Assembly: GCF_014118685.1 (NCBI RefSeq)
Contig: NZ_JACFAK010000003.1
Coordinates: forward strand, 140,725 to 204,724
Direction of reading: 5' to 3'
DNA length: 64,000 nt
Origin: Flaviflexus huanghaiensis
Lineage (GTDB): Bacteria > Actinomycetota > Actinomycetes > Actinomycetales > Actinomycetaceae
Shown here: positions 36,663 to 50,462 of the stretch, in pieces
Position numbering within the stretch: the first letter of the stretch is position 1
How the letters are laid out: each line of letters begins with the position of its first letter
Position numbers and translations under genes: made by a program
The notes under the pieces: generated by a model
Told to the model about the DNA's origin: nothing
Database searches by the model: none
The model's input: the letters and a program-made list of their open reading frames with translations, nothing else

Positions 36663-37052
36663 ATGGCTAAGCTCACCCCCGAAGAGCTCATCGAAGCTTT
36701 CAAGGAGCTCACCCTCGTCGAGCTCAACGACTTCGTCAAGAAGTTTGAAGAGGAATTCGAAGTCACCGCTGCCGCTCCGGTTGCCGCTGTTGCAGCTGCT
36801 GGCGCCCCCGCCGCCGGTGAGGCCGCCGCTGAGGAGGAGAAGTCGGAGTTCGACGTCGTCCTCGCCGCGATCGGTGACAAGAAGGTCCAGGTCATCAAGG
36901 AGGTCCGCGCCCTCACGTCGCTCGGACTGAAGGAAGCCAAGGACCTCGTCGACTCCGCTCCCAAGGCTGTCCTTGAGGGTGTCGACAAGGAGACCGCCGA
37001 CAAGGCCAAGGAGGCCCTCGAGGGCGCCGGCGCCACCGTCGAGCTCAAGTAA
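36663..37052 (+). CDS. rplL: 50S ribosomal protein L7/L12
   Basis: 129 residues: an N-terminal dimerisation domain (1-35), an Ala-rich hinge (about 37-55) and the C-terminal factor-binding domain with [34 protein letters not shown]. The ATG at 36663 lies 7 nt from GGAAGG, whereas the in-frame ATG at 36654 is directly next to it, so 36663 is preferred. It recruits translational GTPases. Confidence 0.97.
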   Translation: MAKLTPEELIEAFKELTLVELNDFVKKFEEEFEVTAAAPVAAVAAAGAPAAGEAAAEEEKSEFDVVLAAIGDKKVQVIKEVRALTSLGLKEAKDLVDSAPKAVLEGVDKETADKAKEALEGAGATVELK

Positions 37053-37073
37053 CAGCTCTAACGAGCTGATTGA

Positions 37074-37114
37074 GGGGATGGATTCCGGGTTTTCCGGAGT
37101 CCATCCCCTTTTTT
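37074..37114 (+). terminator. Intrinsic terminator of rplJ-rplL
   Basis: A 15-bp stem (GGGGATGGATTCCGG against CCGGAGTCCATCCCC, one T-G wobble) with a 5-nt loop, followed by six T residues. Canonical. Confidence 0.95.
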
Positions 37115-37116
37115 GT

Positions 37117-37612
37117 GCTCTGCAAGTCAGTCCGTACCGATCGGGATGCCGATGGATTCGACTCGGCACTGCGGCACTGTTCTCTCATCCACCTTCGGGG
37201 TGTCCACCCCCGCCCGCTCAATTGAGCCCAGCAGATCGGGGCAAAACTGTTGGGCCCCACAGGCAGGGACGTATGCTCATTGGTCACGCGCTTGGTCGCC
37301 ATGTGGATCGGGGCGTGACCCGCTCGAGGGATGCGTGCCACCACAGCTCCGTAGCCGTTTTTCGAGACACTCGGCGCCTCTGTGTCCGTGCTGACGAAAC
37401 TTCACGCGGCTCGGATTACGTGCACGACGAAAGTCGGCACGGTGACCTTAGGCGAGGTTGCGCTCTTTGCGGCTAGTCGAGATACCGCGGAATCCTGACG
37501 ACTCAATCGTGAAGTCAGTTGTCCGGTGACTCGGTTGACGGACTCACGCTTCGTCGTCCTTGCCTTGCGCCGCGGCCGTCGCCCGCGGGCTCAGACCTGT
37601 ATCTGGGGATGA
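37117..37612. other. Intergenic region without a recognisable gene
   Basis: About 500 bp between the rplL terminator and the stop of the response-regulator gene. Reading frames here are short and resemble no family I know. A GC-rich inverted region (CCGCGG repeated at about 37571-37588) may terminate the minus-strand regulator transcript. Confidence 0.5.
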
Positions 37613-38101
37613 TCAGGACAGGTCACCGCGGTCACGAATGATCATCATGGCCCGCACCCGGTCGAGGATTGACATATACGGGAGGGGATCGATGCCTGTG
37701 TCCTCGACATAGTCCGTCATGCAGTGGGATACGACCTCTCGCAGCTCCTCGGCGGTCCACGGCTTGGCGAGATAGTAGTCGAGATGAGCGTCGTTGACCG
37801 CCTTGATCGTGTCCGCGAGGTCGGCTTGGCCGGTAACAAGGACTTTTCGGGTGCGGACTGTCCTCTCGTCGCCCATCATCTCGATAAGGAACTCGACGCC
37901 GGTCGTCCCTGGCATGCGGTGGTCGCAGAGGGCGACGGCGAGCTCATCGCCATCACGGTCGATGTCATCGATAACGCCCCAGGCGTCCTCGACATCCTCG
38001 GCGACCTCGATGCGGATGACACCAGTCAGGTCGATGAGGTCGCGTTCGAGCGCGTCGCGAACTTCCGGCTCGTCGTCGAGGATAAGTAGTGCGAGTGTCA
38101 T
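37613..38101 (-). CDS. Stand-alone receiver-domain response regulator
   Basis: 162 residues consisting of one receiver domain: acidic residues at 9-10, phospho-acceptor D60 in ALCDHRMPG, T90 in VLVTG and K113 in YYLAKPW. About 40 C-terminal residues follow, with no DNA-binding or enzymatic domain. It overlaps the upstream kinase gene by 4 nt (ATGA) and is surely its partner. With no output domain it must act by protein contact or as a phosphate shuttle. Confidence 0.9.
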   Translation of the reverse strand: MTLALLILDDEPEVRDALERDLIDLTGVIRIEVAEDVEDAWGVIDDIDRDGDELAVALCDHRMPGTTGVEFLIEMMGDERTVRTRKVLVTGQADLADTIKAVNDAHLDYYLAKPWTAEELREVVSHCMTDYVEDTGIDPLPYMSILDRVRAMMIIRDRGDLS

Positions 38102-39981
38102 GGTCCCTCCAGAGGTAAATCGACCGTGGCGACAGTGCCGCCCGGATGAGAATCGAGAGTAATCGTGCCGCCGTGTCGTTCGACGATTGATCTGCTGATC
38201 GTCAGGCCGAGCCCCATGCCGTACTGAACGCGCCCGGCTTTCGTTGTGAATCGCGGTTCGAAGATATGTTCCAGAGTAGCGGGGTCGATGCCGGGGCCGT
38301 TGTCCGTGACCCGGACTCTCACCCAGCCTGGCCGCGGCGAGCTCGTCGTGACCGTGAGGAGGGGATTGTCGGCATCCGCGAGCGCATCGGCCGCGTTAAC
38401 GATGAGATTGGTCCACACCTGTGACAGCTGGGCGGGGTGGCAGAAAATGGGCGGAAGGTCCGCATACTCCCGCTCCACGTCGATCCCGCGAAGCCTGTGG
38501 GAGAGGAGCCTGATCGTATCCTCGATTGTCTCTCGAACCTTGATTTCGGTCAGAGAATCACCATCGGGGCGCGCGTACGAGCGCAACGAATCGACGAGAG
38601 AATTGATCCTTGTCGACGCTGACCTAAGGTTGCGCAGTCCTGTGCCGATCGACGACGCACGCTCGACCTCTTCGATGAGTTGGGAGCGGCGGCCGGCTGG
38701 CATCCTCGTCGGCATGACGCTCTCCAACATTGCCGCGGTTACTCCGGCGAGGCTGAGCCGCTGTGCGAGTAGAGCATCGCCTGTTAGATCGGTCAATTGC
38801 CGACGCTCCTCGCGTACCTCTCTCGTCGAGAGAGGCGTGGAGTGAAGGGACGCGTGAAGCGCAGTACTGGCCGCTTGAAGGTCCTCGGACTCTCCCCTCT
38901 CGACAGCGAGTGTGACGTCCTCGACGAGGTGATCGACGCTTCTCATAATCGCCGCGATCGGGTTGTTCAACTCGTGAGCGACGCCCGAAGCCAACTCACC
39001 AAGCGTCGCAAACCGCGCCTGGCCCATGAGCTCGGCGCGAGCGTCTTCGAGGTGTTTGTAGGTCTCTTGCAGCTCCTCCTGTTCGCGTCTGAGCTGAGCC
39101 ATGAGCTCGACCTTCTCGACCTGGATGTCTTCTGCTCGGCGAAGCCGCCTGTCAAGGGAGCGGATGAGGAGGACGGCGATAAGGAGCGCCGTTTCCGGCC
39201 GGGTTCTGATGACCCTGTTGAGCTGTTCGAACGTGAGTCTGACCCCGGTAACCTCGGTTGTCGTTCTCGACGTGAAGAACGCCTCGCGCCGATCGGTGAG
39301 GGAGAGCAGTCCGATGATTCGGCCTGTGCTGGCGTGGTGCATGAGGAGGTTGCCGTCGTGAGATTCCCGTTCGAGCGCAACTTCGCCCGCCAAGCTGAGC
39401 ATGGCCTCCTCGACGGCTGTGCCCTCGATGGTGAGCCGGACCCCGGGAGGGACGGTCACTCGCGGCTGATAGCCAAGGCAATCGTCGATGCCGGCGACGA
39501 TCTGCGCCATGACCTCATCGTCCGACAGGGGAGTGGAGAAAATGAACGTCTCTTTCGTCGGCGCATGGCGGACGGTGTCGAGGCTGCTACTCTCCGCGAA
39601 GCGTCGCACCTGATCGGCCATGTCCTGGAGAAAGAGCTCAGAGTCGAGGTTGTCTGTATGAACGATGAGGTCGAGCTTCCCTCGGTCGGCGAGTCGTGCA
39701 ACACCATCGACGCTCGGTGAGCTTGACAGAAGGACGACACGGACGGTCGGAAAGCGATCGACAATGGGGACGAGCACCGCGTCTGGATTGCCCTCTGAGG
39801 ACGGAAAACTTGCGCACACGTAGACAAGGAGATCATCGGGGGCAAGCCCGTCGAGCCACTCCTCGGCGGCGGCTGCGGTCGGCAGATGGACGACAGTGCA
39901 CCTGCAGGGGTGGGAGAGGAGCCGGGACACCGCACGATGGGCGTTCTGGCTGCTCCCAATGATGAGACCCCACGACGTCAT
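38098..39981 (-). CDS. Soluble hybrid-like sensor kinase with degenerate receiver and CRP-like domain
   Basis: 627 residues, no transmembrane helix. Residues 1-135 resemble a receiver fold, but the expected phospho-acceptor position holds Cys56 (LLVYVCASFP). Residues about 150-283 resemble a cyclic-nucleotide-binding (CRP-type) domain, with PPGVRLTIEGT, GRIIGLLSLTDRREAFFTSRT and RPETALLIAVLLIRSLDRRLRRAE. A coiled coil (283-320) leads to HisKA with H336 in ASGVAHELNNPIAAI and a HATPase ending GMGLGLTISRSIVERHGG. The start overlaps the SLC13 transporter stop (ATGA). The ligand is unknown. Confidence 0.85.
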   Translation of the reverse strand: MTSWGLIIGSSQNAHRAVSRLLSHPCRCTVVHLPTAAAAEEWLDGLAPDDLLVYVCASFPSSEGNPDAVLVPIVDRFPTVRVVLLSSSPSVDGVARLADRGKLDLIVHTDNLDSELFLQDMADQVRRFAESSSLDTVRHAPTKETFIFSTPLSDDEVMAQIVAGIDDCLGYQPRVTVPPGVRLTIEGTAVEEAMLSLAGEVALERESHDGNLLMHHASTGRIIGLLSLTDRREAFFTSRTTTEVTGVRLTFEQLNRVIRTRPETALLIAVLLIRSLDRRLRRAEDIQVEKVELMAQLRREQEELQETYKHLEDARAELMGQARFATLGELASGVAHELNNPIAAIMRSVDHLVEDVTLAVERGESEDLQAASTALHASLHSTPLSTREVREERRQLTDLTGDALLAQRLSLAGVTAAMLESVMPTRMPAGRRSQLIEEVERASSIGTGLRNLRSASTRINSLVDSLRSYARPDGDSLTEIKVRETIEDTIRLLSHRLRGIDVEREYADLPPIFCHPAQLSQVWTNLIVNAADALADADNPLLTVTTSSPRPGWVRVRVTDNGPGIDPATLEHIFEPRFTTKAGRVQYGMGLGLTISRSIVERHGGTITLDSHPGGTVATVDLPLEGP

Positions 39982-41414
39982 ACGAGCCCCATGAGCTCCC
40001 ATAGTGGCGGCATGGCGAAAATGAGGAGAAGAGTTGCTGCGAGGCCGACGATGACGCCGACGATCGCCATGTTCTTGACCGACACTTGGCCCGTCGAGTA
40101 GGCGATCGCATTCGGTGGTGTTGAGATCGGCAAGGACATGCCGAAGGATGTCGCAACCGCGACGACGACAGCGACGACGATGACCCCGATACTGTCGAGC
40201 GAGACCGCGAGCGTCACCGCGAGGGGGACGAGGAGGTTGGCGGCCGCCGAGTGGGAAATGACATTGGCGAGGCCGAGACCGATCATTCCGAAAACAAAGA
40301 GAAGGAGGGTGGGGGAGAAGGTCTCCCATGGGATCGAGTCGACCATCCACACGTCGAGGCCGGTCGCTCCAACGCCGGTGCCGAGGGCGATGCCACCCGA
40401 GACGAGCCAGAGGACGGGCCAGTCGAGTTTTTTGACGTCCGCGCCTTCCATGACTCGCAGAGACAGCAGTGCGACAACGGGGAAGAAGCCGACGGTATTC
40501 GACGAGACACCGTGGAACGGCTCTGTCATCCACAGGAAGATTGTGAGGCCCGTAATGACGTAAAACAGCTTCGCATTGCGGGACGTTTCCCAGTTCTTTC
40601 CGAGCTCGACCTCGATCTTCCCCTCCTTCGGCAGGAAGAGTGCGCTGAGCAGGAACCACGACGCGAAGAGGACGACAAGCACAAGCGGGAGCGCCATGAT
40701 CATCCACTCGACGAAGGAGACGTGGATGCCGCGCTCCTCAAGAGCGCCGAGCGCGATCGCGTTCGGGGGAGTGCCGACCGGCGTGCCGATGCCGCCAACA
40801 TTCGCCGCGAGCGGGATCGACAGCGCGAGACCGGCCTTCGATTTGGCGTCCTTCAGGCTCGCGATGATCGGCATGATGACTGCGAACATCGTCGCCGTCG
40901 TCGCCGTGTTCGACATGAACATCGACAGCAGAGCCGTGATGATCATGAGCCCGAGGATCGTGATCCTGATGGAACCGGCGAAGGGTTTGAGAAGGACGGC
41001 GGCGATGTTGCGATCGAGACGGTACTTCTCCGCGCCCTCGGCAATCATGAACCCGCCAAGGAACAGGATGATGACCGGGTTTGCTAGCGCGGCGAAATAA
41101 TCGGAGGCTGGTAACGCGTCGACGGTCCCGCCAGGGTCGATGATGGCGCCGCTTGACACCATGAGGACCTGGAGGAAGATGACGAGGACCGCCGTTGCGA
41201 CCAGGGGGATCGCTTCGGTGATCCAAAAGACGATCGCGAGGAAGAAGATGGCGAGCATTCGCTCGCCGGGTTCCTCAAGGCCGGGGATGTCGATAACGAG
41301 GGGGAACGTGAAGGCAATAAGTCCCGTGACCAGTCCAACGAGTTGGGTCCGGGAGAGGGAGCTTTCTTTCCTGCGCCGCGTTCGAGCCGGGGCTTCATTG
41401 ACTGGCTTGCTCAT
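39978..41414 (-). CDS. SLC13/DASS-family sodium-dicarboxylate symporter
   Basis: 478 residues with about eleven hydrophobic helices. The two DASS motifs are present: SNTATTATMF in the first half and HSAAANLLVPLAV with STPPNAIAYSTGQV in the second. An internal duplicate of the latter (GTPPNAIALGALEERG) also appears. Members import succinate, malate, fumarate, citrate or sulfate with Na+. It is the first gene of an operon with a kinase and receiver, suggesting the pathway senses or controls the transported anion (inference). Confidence 0.92.
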   Translation of the reverse strand: MSKPVNEAPARTRRRKESSLSRTQLVGLVTGLIAFTFPLVIDIPGLEEPGERMLAIFFLAIVFWITEAIPLVATAVLVIFLQVLMVSSGAIIDPGGTVDALPASDYFAALANPVIILFLGGFMIAEGAEKYRLDRNIAAVLLKPFAGSIRITILGLMIITALLSMFMSNTATTATMFAVIMPIIASLKDAKSKAGLALSIPLAANVGGIGTPVGTPPNAIALGALEERGIHVSFVEWMIMALPLVLVVLFASWFLLSALFLPKEGKIEVELGKNWETSRNAKLFYVITGLTIFLWMTEPFHGVSSNTVGFFPVVALLSLRVMEGADVKKLDWPVLWLVSGGIALGTGVGATGLDVWMVDSIPWETFSPTLLLFVFGMIGLGLANVISHSAAANLLVPLAVTLAVSLDSIGVIVVAVVVAVATSFGMSLPISTPPNAIAYSTGQVSVKNMAIVGVIVGLAATLLLIFAMPPLWELMGLV

Positions 41415-41772
41415 AATGACCCCATCGTAGATGTGGCCCTCGCGCCATCGTGGGACCTAGGACTGCGGACGGCGCTCGCGGATGGTGTTCCAAAGTGGCG
41501 CGATCACGCGCCAGAGGAGGAATAATCGGCTAGCGACAGGGGGCTGCGCGGGAGCAACGTGCGACCGACCGGTGTCCTATCTCAACTGCTTGTCTCTCGC
41601 GGCGGGGTACGCTGGAAAAAGCGGAGAATTCCGTGTACCTTCCAGATAGTGGCACGACGGCTCCGCCCACACGGACAAGATCGAGCAGCACGCATTGGCA
41701 TAACGAGAGCAGGCCCGGTATCCTGCTCACCCGTGACCCCTTGCACAGGCGCAGGGGCTGGACCGTCCTGCG
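41415..41772. other. Intergenic region between the SLC13 gene and rpoB
   Basis: No supported gene. The minus-strand side holds the SLC13 promoter, with a TACGAT box about 9 nt before its ATG. The plus side contains GC-rich inverted repeats (for example AGCAGG/CCTGCT near 41709-41728). Confidence 0.4.
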
Positions 41773-41824
41773 TTGACGGTGTACATTTATTATTTGCGCT
41801 CACTTGTGTGGGGTGACGTATATC
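41773..41824 (+). promoter_or_regulatory. AT-rich promoter-like region upstream of rpoB
   Basis: Contains TTGACG (41773-41778), an AT-rich TTTATTATTT stretch and TATATC (41819-41824), 85 nt before the rpoB start. The hexamers cannot be paired with certainty. Confidence 0.35.
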
Positions 41825-41908
41825 TTCGGGAGATCCGAGCGAAAGCGACGCCGATCCAGCCCTGCACGCGTGAGTCACGCCTTACCATCTCCAGGGAAGG
41901 GATCCCAC

Positions 41909-45358
<3,450 letters not shown>

Positions 45359-45433
45359 TCTCGGAGCAAGGGCTGGGCTGTGCGCCCACCCAGCCCTCTC
45401 CGCGGCAGGGTGCAGAAGGAAGAAGTAGGAATC

Positions 45434-48400
45434 TTGCTCGACGTCAACCTTTTTGATGAACTCCATATTTCGCTTGCGACCGCACAGGACGTGCATTCGT
45501 GGTCGCACGGCGAGGTGAAGAAGCCTGAAACAATCAACTACCGCACGCTGAAGGCCGAGAAGGACGGCCTGTTCTGCGAGCGCATTTTCGGTCCCACGAG
45601 GGACTGGGAGTGTGCGTGCGGTAAGTACAAGCGTCCCCGCTACAAGGGAATCGAATGCGAGCGTTGCGGTGTGGAAGTCACCCGCGCGAAGGTCCGTCGC
45701 GAACGCATGGGCCACATTGAGCTCGCAGCGCCCGTCACCCATATCTGGTACTTCAAGGGTGTCCCCTCCCGTCTCGGGTACCTGCTCGACATCGCTCCGA
45801 AGGACCTCGAGAAGGTCATCTACTTTGCCGCCTACATGGTGACGGACGTCGATGAGGAGGGCCGCTCGGAGTCGATGCCAGAGTTGCGCGGCGAAGTCGA
45901 CCTGGAACTCAAGGAAATTGAGAACCAGATGAACGTCGACATCGAGAATGTTGCGCAGCGGATGGAGCAGGAACTTGAAGAGGCCGAAGCCTCCGACGCG
46001 ACAGCCAAGGAGCGCAAGTCGATCCAGGAGGCGGGCGAGAAGGAGCAGGGTCAGCTCCGGAAGGCCGCCGAGGCGGAGCGTGATCACCTCGAAGAGGTGT
46101 GGGACCGCTTCATGAAGCTCAAGGTCGGCGACCTTGAGGGCGATGAGGACATTTACCGCGAAATGTACGGCCGTTGGGGCATGTACTTCGAGGCGTCCCG
46201 TGGCGCCGAGGCCATCCAGGCCCGCCTGCGTACCTTCGATCTCGAAGCTGAGGCTGAGATCCTCCAGGAGACGATCAAGACCGGCACGGCGCAGCGAAAG
46301 ACTCGCGCGCTCAAGCGGCTCAAGGTCGTCAATGCGTTCCGCACGACCGGCACGAAGCCGGAGTCGATGGTCCTCGACGTGCTCCCGGTCATTCCGCCGG
46401 ACTTGCGTCCCATGGTCCAGCTCGACGGCGGCCGGTTCGCGACATCGGATCTCAACGATCTGTACCGTCGCGTCATCAACCGCAACAACCGTCTCAAGCG
46501 CATGATCGACCTTGATGCGCCAGAGATCATGGTCAACAACGAGAAGCGGATGCTTCAGGAGGCCGTTGACGCACTGTTCGACAATGGCCGCCGCGGTCGC
46601 CCCGTCCAGGGCGCCGGCAACCGTCCGCTCAAGTCGCTGTCGGACATGCTCAAGGGCAAGCAGGGCCGGTTCCGCCAGAACCTTCTCGGTAAGCGTGTCG
46701 ACTACTCGGGCCGTTCGGTCATCGTCGTTGGCCCCACACTCAAGCTTCACCAGTGTGGTTTGCCGAAGGCCATGGCGCTCGAGCTGTTCAAGCCGTTCGT
46801 GCAGAAGCGTCTCGTCGACCAGCAGGTCGCGAAGAACATCAAGGCTGCGAAGCGCCTCATTGAGCGTCAGCGCTCCGAGGTGTGGGACATCCTCGAAGAG
46901 GTCATCACCGACCACCCGGTTCTCCTCAACCGCGCACCGACGCTTCACCGTCTCGGCATCCAGGCATTCGAGCCGCAGCTTGTTGAGGGTAAGGCCATCC
47001 AGCTACACCCGCTCGTCTGTGCGGCCTTCAATGCGGACTTTGACGGTGACCAGATGGCGGTCCACCTGCCGCTGTCGGCAGAGGCGCAGGCTGAGGCCCG
47101 CATCCTCATGCTGTCGGCCAACAACATCCTCAAGCCGTCGGATGGCCGGCCGGTCACCATGCCTTCTCAGGACATGATCATCGGACTGTTCCACCTGACG
47201 AGTGAGACCGAAGTGACGGGCGATGACCGCCGCAGGTTCTCTTCGGTCGGCGAAGCCATCATGGCGTTCGACAACGGCGAGGTCGGTCTCAACGACACCG
47301 TCCTCATTCGTTTCCCGAAGCTTGTGCCGCCCCGCGGCTGGGTTGCTCCCGAGGGCTGGTCGGATGAAGATCCGATCCTTCTCGAGACGACGCTCGGCCG
47401 TGCGCTCTTCAACGACGCCCTTCCGGTCCAGTTCCCGTACGTCAACGAGACGGTGGACAAGAAGCGTCTCGGAGCGATCGTCAACGAGCTCGCCGAGCGC
47501 TACCACAAGGTCGATGTCGGCGCCTCGCTCGATGCGCTGAAGTCGACTGGATTCTACTGGGCAGGACGTTCCGGCGTGTCGATCTCGCTTGCCGATATCG
47601 AAGTTCCCGAGTCCAAGGCTGGCATCCTCGAAGAGGCTGAGGAGCAGGCCGCGAAGATCGAAGAGCTGTTCGAGAACGGCATGATCGAGGATGCGGATCG
47701 CCGTCGCGACCTGTCAGACCTGTGGTCGGAGGTGACGGAGAACGTTGCTCAGGAAATGAGGAACAACTTCTCGAAGGACAACTCGGTTAACCGGATGGTG
47801 ACGTCCGGTGCGCGCGGCAACTGGACCCAGGTCCGTCAGCTTGCTGGCATGCGAGGTCTCGTCGCCAACCCGAAGGGCGAGATTATCTCCCGCCCGATCA
47901 AGTCGAACTACTTCGAAGGACTGTCGGTTCTCGAGTACTTCTCGGCAACACACGGCGCCCGCAAGGGAACCGCCGATACTGCTCTGCGCACGGCCGACTC
48001 GGGCTACCTCACCCGTCGCCTTGTTGACGTCGCTCAGGATGTCATCATCCGGGAGCACGACTGCGGTGTCACGAGGGGTCTGACGAACCGGATCGCCCAC
48101 GTGGACGAGACGGGCGTTCGCCGCCTCGACTCGACCGTCCCGACGTCGGTTTATGCTCGTACGCTTGCCCAGGACGTGACGGACGCCGATGGCAATGTCA
48201 TCGTCGCGGCAGGCACCGATCTCGGCGACGTTGAGATCGAGCGCCTGTTCTGCGCGGGTCTTGACGAGGTCATGGTCCGCTCGGTCCTCACGTGTAACTC
48301 CCGCACCGGCGCCTGCGCCATGTGCTACGGCCGCTCGCTCGCGACGGGCCTTCTTGTCGACATTGGCGAAGCGATCGGTATCGTTTCGGCACAGTCGATC

Positions 48401-49324
48401 GGTGAGCCCGGCACGCAGCTGACAATGCGGACGTTCCACACGGGTGGCGTCGCCTCGGCTGACGACATCACGCAGGGCCTGCCCCGCGTTCAGGAGCTGT
48501 TCGAGGCCCGCACCCCGAAGGGTGAGGCGCCGATCACGGAGGCGGCTGGTACCGTCGCGATTGAGGACGGCGAGCGGTCTCGTCAGATCGTCATCACGCG
48601 TGACGATGGCGGCGATGATCTGTCCTATCAGGTCTCTCGCTCGGTCAAGCTCCTCGTCGAGGATGGCCAGCATGTCGCCGTGGGCGAGCAGCTCACCGAG
48701 GGTTCAGTCGACCCGAAGAAGGTGCTCCGCATCTCGACTCGTCGCAGGGCACAGCTCTACTTGGTCGACCAGGTCCAGGCCGTCTACCGCTCGCAGGGCG
48801 TGGAGATCCACGACAAGCACATCGAGGTCATCGTCCGGCAGATGCTTCGCCGCGTCACGGTCATCGAGTCCGGCGACACGAACCTGCTGCCAGGCGAGCT
48901 GGCCGACGTCAAGGATTATGAGTCCGCAAACCGCGAGGCTGTAGCCCGCGGCGGCAAGCCTGCGACGGCGCGTCCCGAGCTCATGGGCATCACGAAGGCG
49001 TCGCTCGCGACCGATTCGTGGCTGTCGGCTGCATCGTTCCAGGAGACGACGAAGGTTCTCACCGAGGCCGCGCTCAGCGCGAAGCGTGATCCGCTCAACG
49101 GACTCAAGGAGAACGTCATCCTCGGTAAGCTCATCCCGGCCGGCACCGGTCTGGAGAAGCTGCGCACCGTCACCGCGGAGCCGACGACCGAGGCACGTCT
49201 AGAGTTTGAGAAGATGACGGGCTTCATCCGTCAGGATCTCGACCCCTACGACGGTCTCGACTTCGGTTCCGGTCTGTACGGCACCGGGTACTCGGGTTAC
49301 GGCCCGGCGTTCACCGGCAACTGA
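45434..49324 (+). CDS. rpoC: DNA-directed RNA polymerase subunit beta'
   Basis: 1296 residues. TTG start at 45434 ([19 protein letters not shown]) after AAGGAAGAAG. The N-terminal zinc site [20 protein letters not shown], active-site loop [16 protein letters not shown] and bridge/trigger elements are all present. So is the second zinc site (CGVT...[13 protein letters not shown]). It is co-transcribed with rpoB. A hairpin follows the stop. Confidence 0.99.
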   Translation: MLDVNLFDELHISLATAQDVHSWSHGEVKKPETINYRTLKAEKDGLFCERIFGPTRDWECACGKYKRPRYKGIECERCGVEVTRAKVRRERMGHIELAAPVTHIWYFKGVPSRLGYLLDIAPKDLEKVIYFAAYMVTDVDEEGRSESMPELRGEVDLELKEIENQMNVDIENVAQRMEQELEEAEASDATAKERKSIQEAGEKEQGQLRKAAEAERDHLEEVWDRFMKLKVGDLEGDEDIYREMYGRWGMYFEASRGAEAIQARLRTFDLEAEAEILQETIKTGTAQRKTRALKRLKVVNAFRTTGTKPESMVLDVLPVIPPDLRPMVQLDGGRFATSDLNDLYRRVINRNNRLKRMIDLDAPEIMVNNEKRMLQEAVDALFDNGRRGRPVQGAGNRPLKSLSDMLKGKQGRFRQNLLGKRVDYSGRSVIVVGPTLKLHQCGLPKAMALELFKPFVQKRLVDQQVAKNIKAAKRLIERQRSEVWDILEEVITDHPVLLNRAPTLHRLGIQAFEPQLVEGKAIQLHPLVCAAFNADFDGDQMAVHLPLSAEAQAEARILMLSANNILKPSDGRPVTMPSQDMIIGLFHLTSETEVTGDDRRRFSSVGEAIMAFDNGEVGLNDTVLIRFPKLVPPRGWVAPEGWSDEDPILLETTLGRALFNDALPVQFPYVNETVDKKRLGAIVNELAERYHKVDVGASLDALKSTGFYWAGRSGVSISLADIEVPESKAGILEEAEEQAAKIEELFENGMIEDADRRRDLSDLWSEVTENVAQEMRNNFSKDNSVNRMVTSGARGNWTQVRQLAGMRGLVANPKGEIISRPIKSNYFEGLSVLEYFSATHGARKGTADTALRTADSGYLTRRLVDVAQDVIIREHDCGVTRGLTNRIAHVDETGVRRLDSTVPTSVYARTLAQDVTDADGNVIVAAGTDLGDVEIERLFCAGLDEVMVRSVLTCNSRTGACAMCYGRSLATGLLVDIGEAIGIVSAQSIGEPGTQLTMRTFHTGGVASADDITQGLPRVQELFEARTPKGEAPITEAAGTVAIEDGERSRQIVITRDDGGDDLSYQVSRSVKLLVEDGQHVAVGEQLTEGSVDPKKVLRISTRRRAQLYLVDQVQAVYRSQGVEIHDKHIEVIVRQMLRRVTVIESGDTNLLPGELADVKDYESANREAVARGGKPATARPELMGITKASLATDSWLSAASFQETTKVLTEAALSAKRDPLNGLKENVILGKLIPAGTGLEKLRTVTAEPTTEARLEFEKMTGFIRQDLDPYDGLDFGSGLYGTGYSGYGPAFTGN

Positions 49325-49360
49325 CTCCGGCAGCGCCGTGCGCTAACCACCTAAGGGTTT

Positions 49361-49403
49361 GGCCTGTGTCGAGCACCACCGCTCGATGCAGGCCATTCCT
49401 TTG
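49361..49403 (+). terminator. Terminator after rpoC
   Basis: 14-nt arms GGCCTGTGTCGAGC and GCTCGATGCAGGCC with a central TG/TG mismatch and a 6-nt loop, followed by ATTCCTTTG. Confidence 0.65.
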
Positions 49404-49430
49404 ACCTTGGCTAAGACATCCGGCTAATCT
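49401..49430 (+). promoter_or_regulatory. Candidate promoter of the rpsL-rpsG-fusA operon
   Basis: TTGACC (49401-49406), 18-nt spacer, TAATCT (49425-49430), about 150 nt before rpsL. The rest of the leader (49431-49578) holds no gene. Confidence 0.5.
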
Positions 49431-49578
49431 GATATACGGCGTTCGTTTTGACGAACGTTCCTCGCGCGCGGGAGTTGCACCCGTAAGCAAGGAGACGGCT
49501 CGGCGTTGCTGCGATAGACCGGATCGTCATGGGACAGGTCAGTCCTTCATCCACCATGTTTACTGAGCAGGAGATAGA

Positions 49579-49953
49579 GTGCCCACTATTCAGCAGCTGG
49601 TCCGCAAGGGCCGGTCAACGAAGCCAGGCGCCTCCAAGACGCCGGCCCTCCAGGGTAGCCCGCAGCGTCGTGGGGTGTGCACCCGCGTTTACACAACTAC
49701 CCCCAAGAAGCCGAACTCGGCTCTTCGCAAGGTCGCCCGCGTTCGTCTGTCGACCGGCATTGAGGTCACCGCGTACATCCCCGGCGAAGGTCACAACCTT
49801 CAGGAGCACTCGATCGTGCTCGTCCGCGGCGGTCGTGTGAAGGACCTCCCCGGTGTCCGCTACAAGATCGTTCGCGGCTCCCTCGACACCCAGGGTGTCA
49901 AGAGCCGCCAGCAGGCACGCTCCCGCTACGGCGCCAAGAAGGAGAAGAAGTAA
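49579..49953 (+). CDS. rpsL: 30S ribosomal protein S12
   Basis: 124 residues, GTG start after CAGGAGAT. Lys43 ([12 protein letters not shown]) and Lys88 ([12 protein letters not shown]), the usual streptomycin-resistance sites, are wild-type. S12 lines the decoding centre. The stop TAA shares its last base with the rpsG ATG (TAATG). Confidence 0.98.
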   Translation: MPTIQQLVRKGRSTKPGASKTPALQGSPQRRGVCTRVYTTTPKKPNSALRKVARVRLSTGIEVTAYIPGEGHNLQEHSIVLVRGGRVKDLPGVRYKIVRGSLDTQGVKSRQQARSRYGAKKEKK

Positions 49954-50423
49954 TGCCCCGTAAAGGCCCCGCTCCGAAGCGCCCGATCGTCGTCGATCCC
50001 GTTTACGGCCAGGAAGTCGTCACCCAGCTCGTCAACCGCGTGCTGCGGGACGGCAAGAAGTCTGTCGCCCAGGCCATCGTGTACGGTGCCCTTTCGGGCG
50101 TCGGCGAGAAGTCGGGACAGGATCCCGTCGAGGTTCTCAAGCGCGCGATGGACAACATCAAGCCATCTCTCGAGGTCCGCTCCCGCCGCGTCGGCGGCGC
50201 CACCTATCAGGTGCCTGTCGAGGTCAAGCCCGGGCGCTCCACCACGCTGGCTCTCCGCTGGCTTGTCGATTACTCCAGGCAGCGTCGCGAGAACTCGATG
50301 ACCGATCGCCTCATGAACGAGATTCTCGACGCCTCGAATGGTCTTGGCGCCGCAGTTAAGCGCCGCGAAGACACCCACCGCATGGCCGAGGCTAACAAGG
50401 CCTTCGCCCACTACCGCTGGTAA
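49953..50423 (+). CDS. rpsG: 30S ribosomal protein S7
   Basis: 156 residues starting [12 protein letters not shown], with the conserved [20 protein letters not shown] and the C-terminal [16 protein letters not shown]. It nucleates assembly of the 30S head and contacts E-site tRNA. Coupled by a 1-nt overlap with rpsL; 39 nt before fusA. Confidence 0.98.
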   Translation: MPRKGPAPKRPIVVDPVYGQEVVTQLVNRVLRDGKKSVAQAIVYGALSGVGEKSGQDPVEVLKRAMDNIKPSLEVRSRRVGGATYQVPVEVKPGRSTTLALRWLVDYSRQRRENSMTDRLMNEILDASNGLGAAVKRREDTHRMAEANKAFAHYRW

Positions 50424-50462
50424 GCGGCCGTCCGACCAACTCGAACCGAAGAGAGCTGAACA

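Noticed and set aside
37045..37344. Small ORFs in the gap after rplL
   Set aside because: No ribosome binding site, no motif, and they run through the rplL terminator.
37588..37624. GACCTGT/ACAGGTC repeat at the end of the response-regulator gene
   Set aside because: Only 7 bp with a 17-nt loop overlapping the coding end; too weak to call a terminator.
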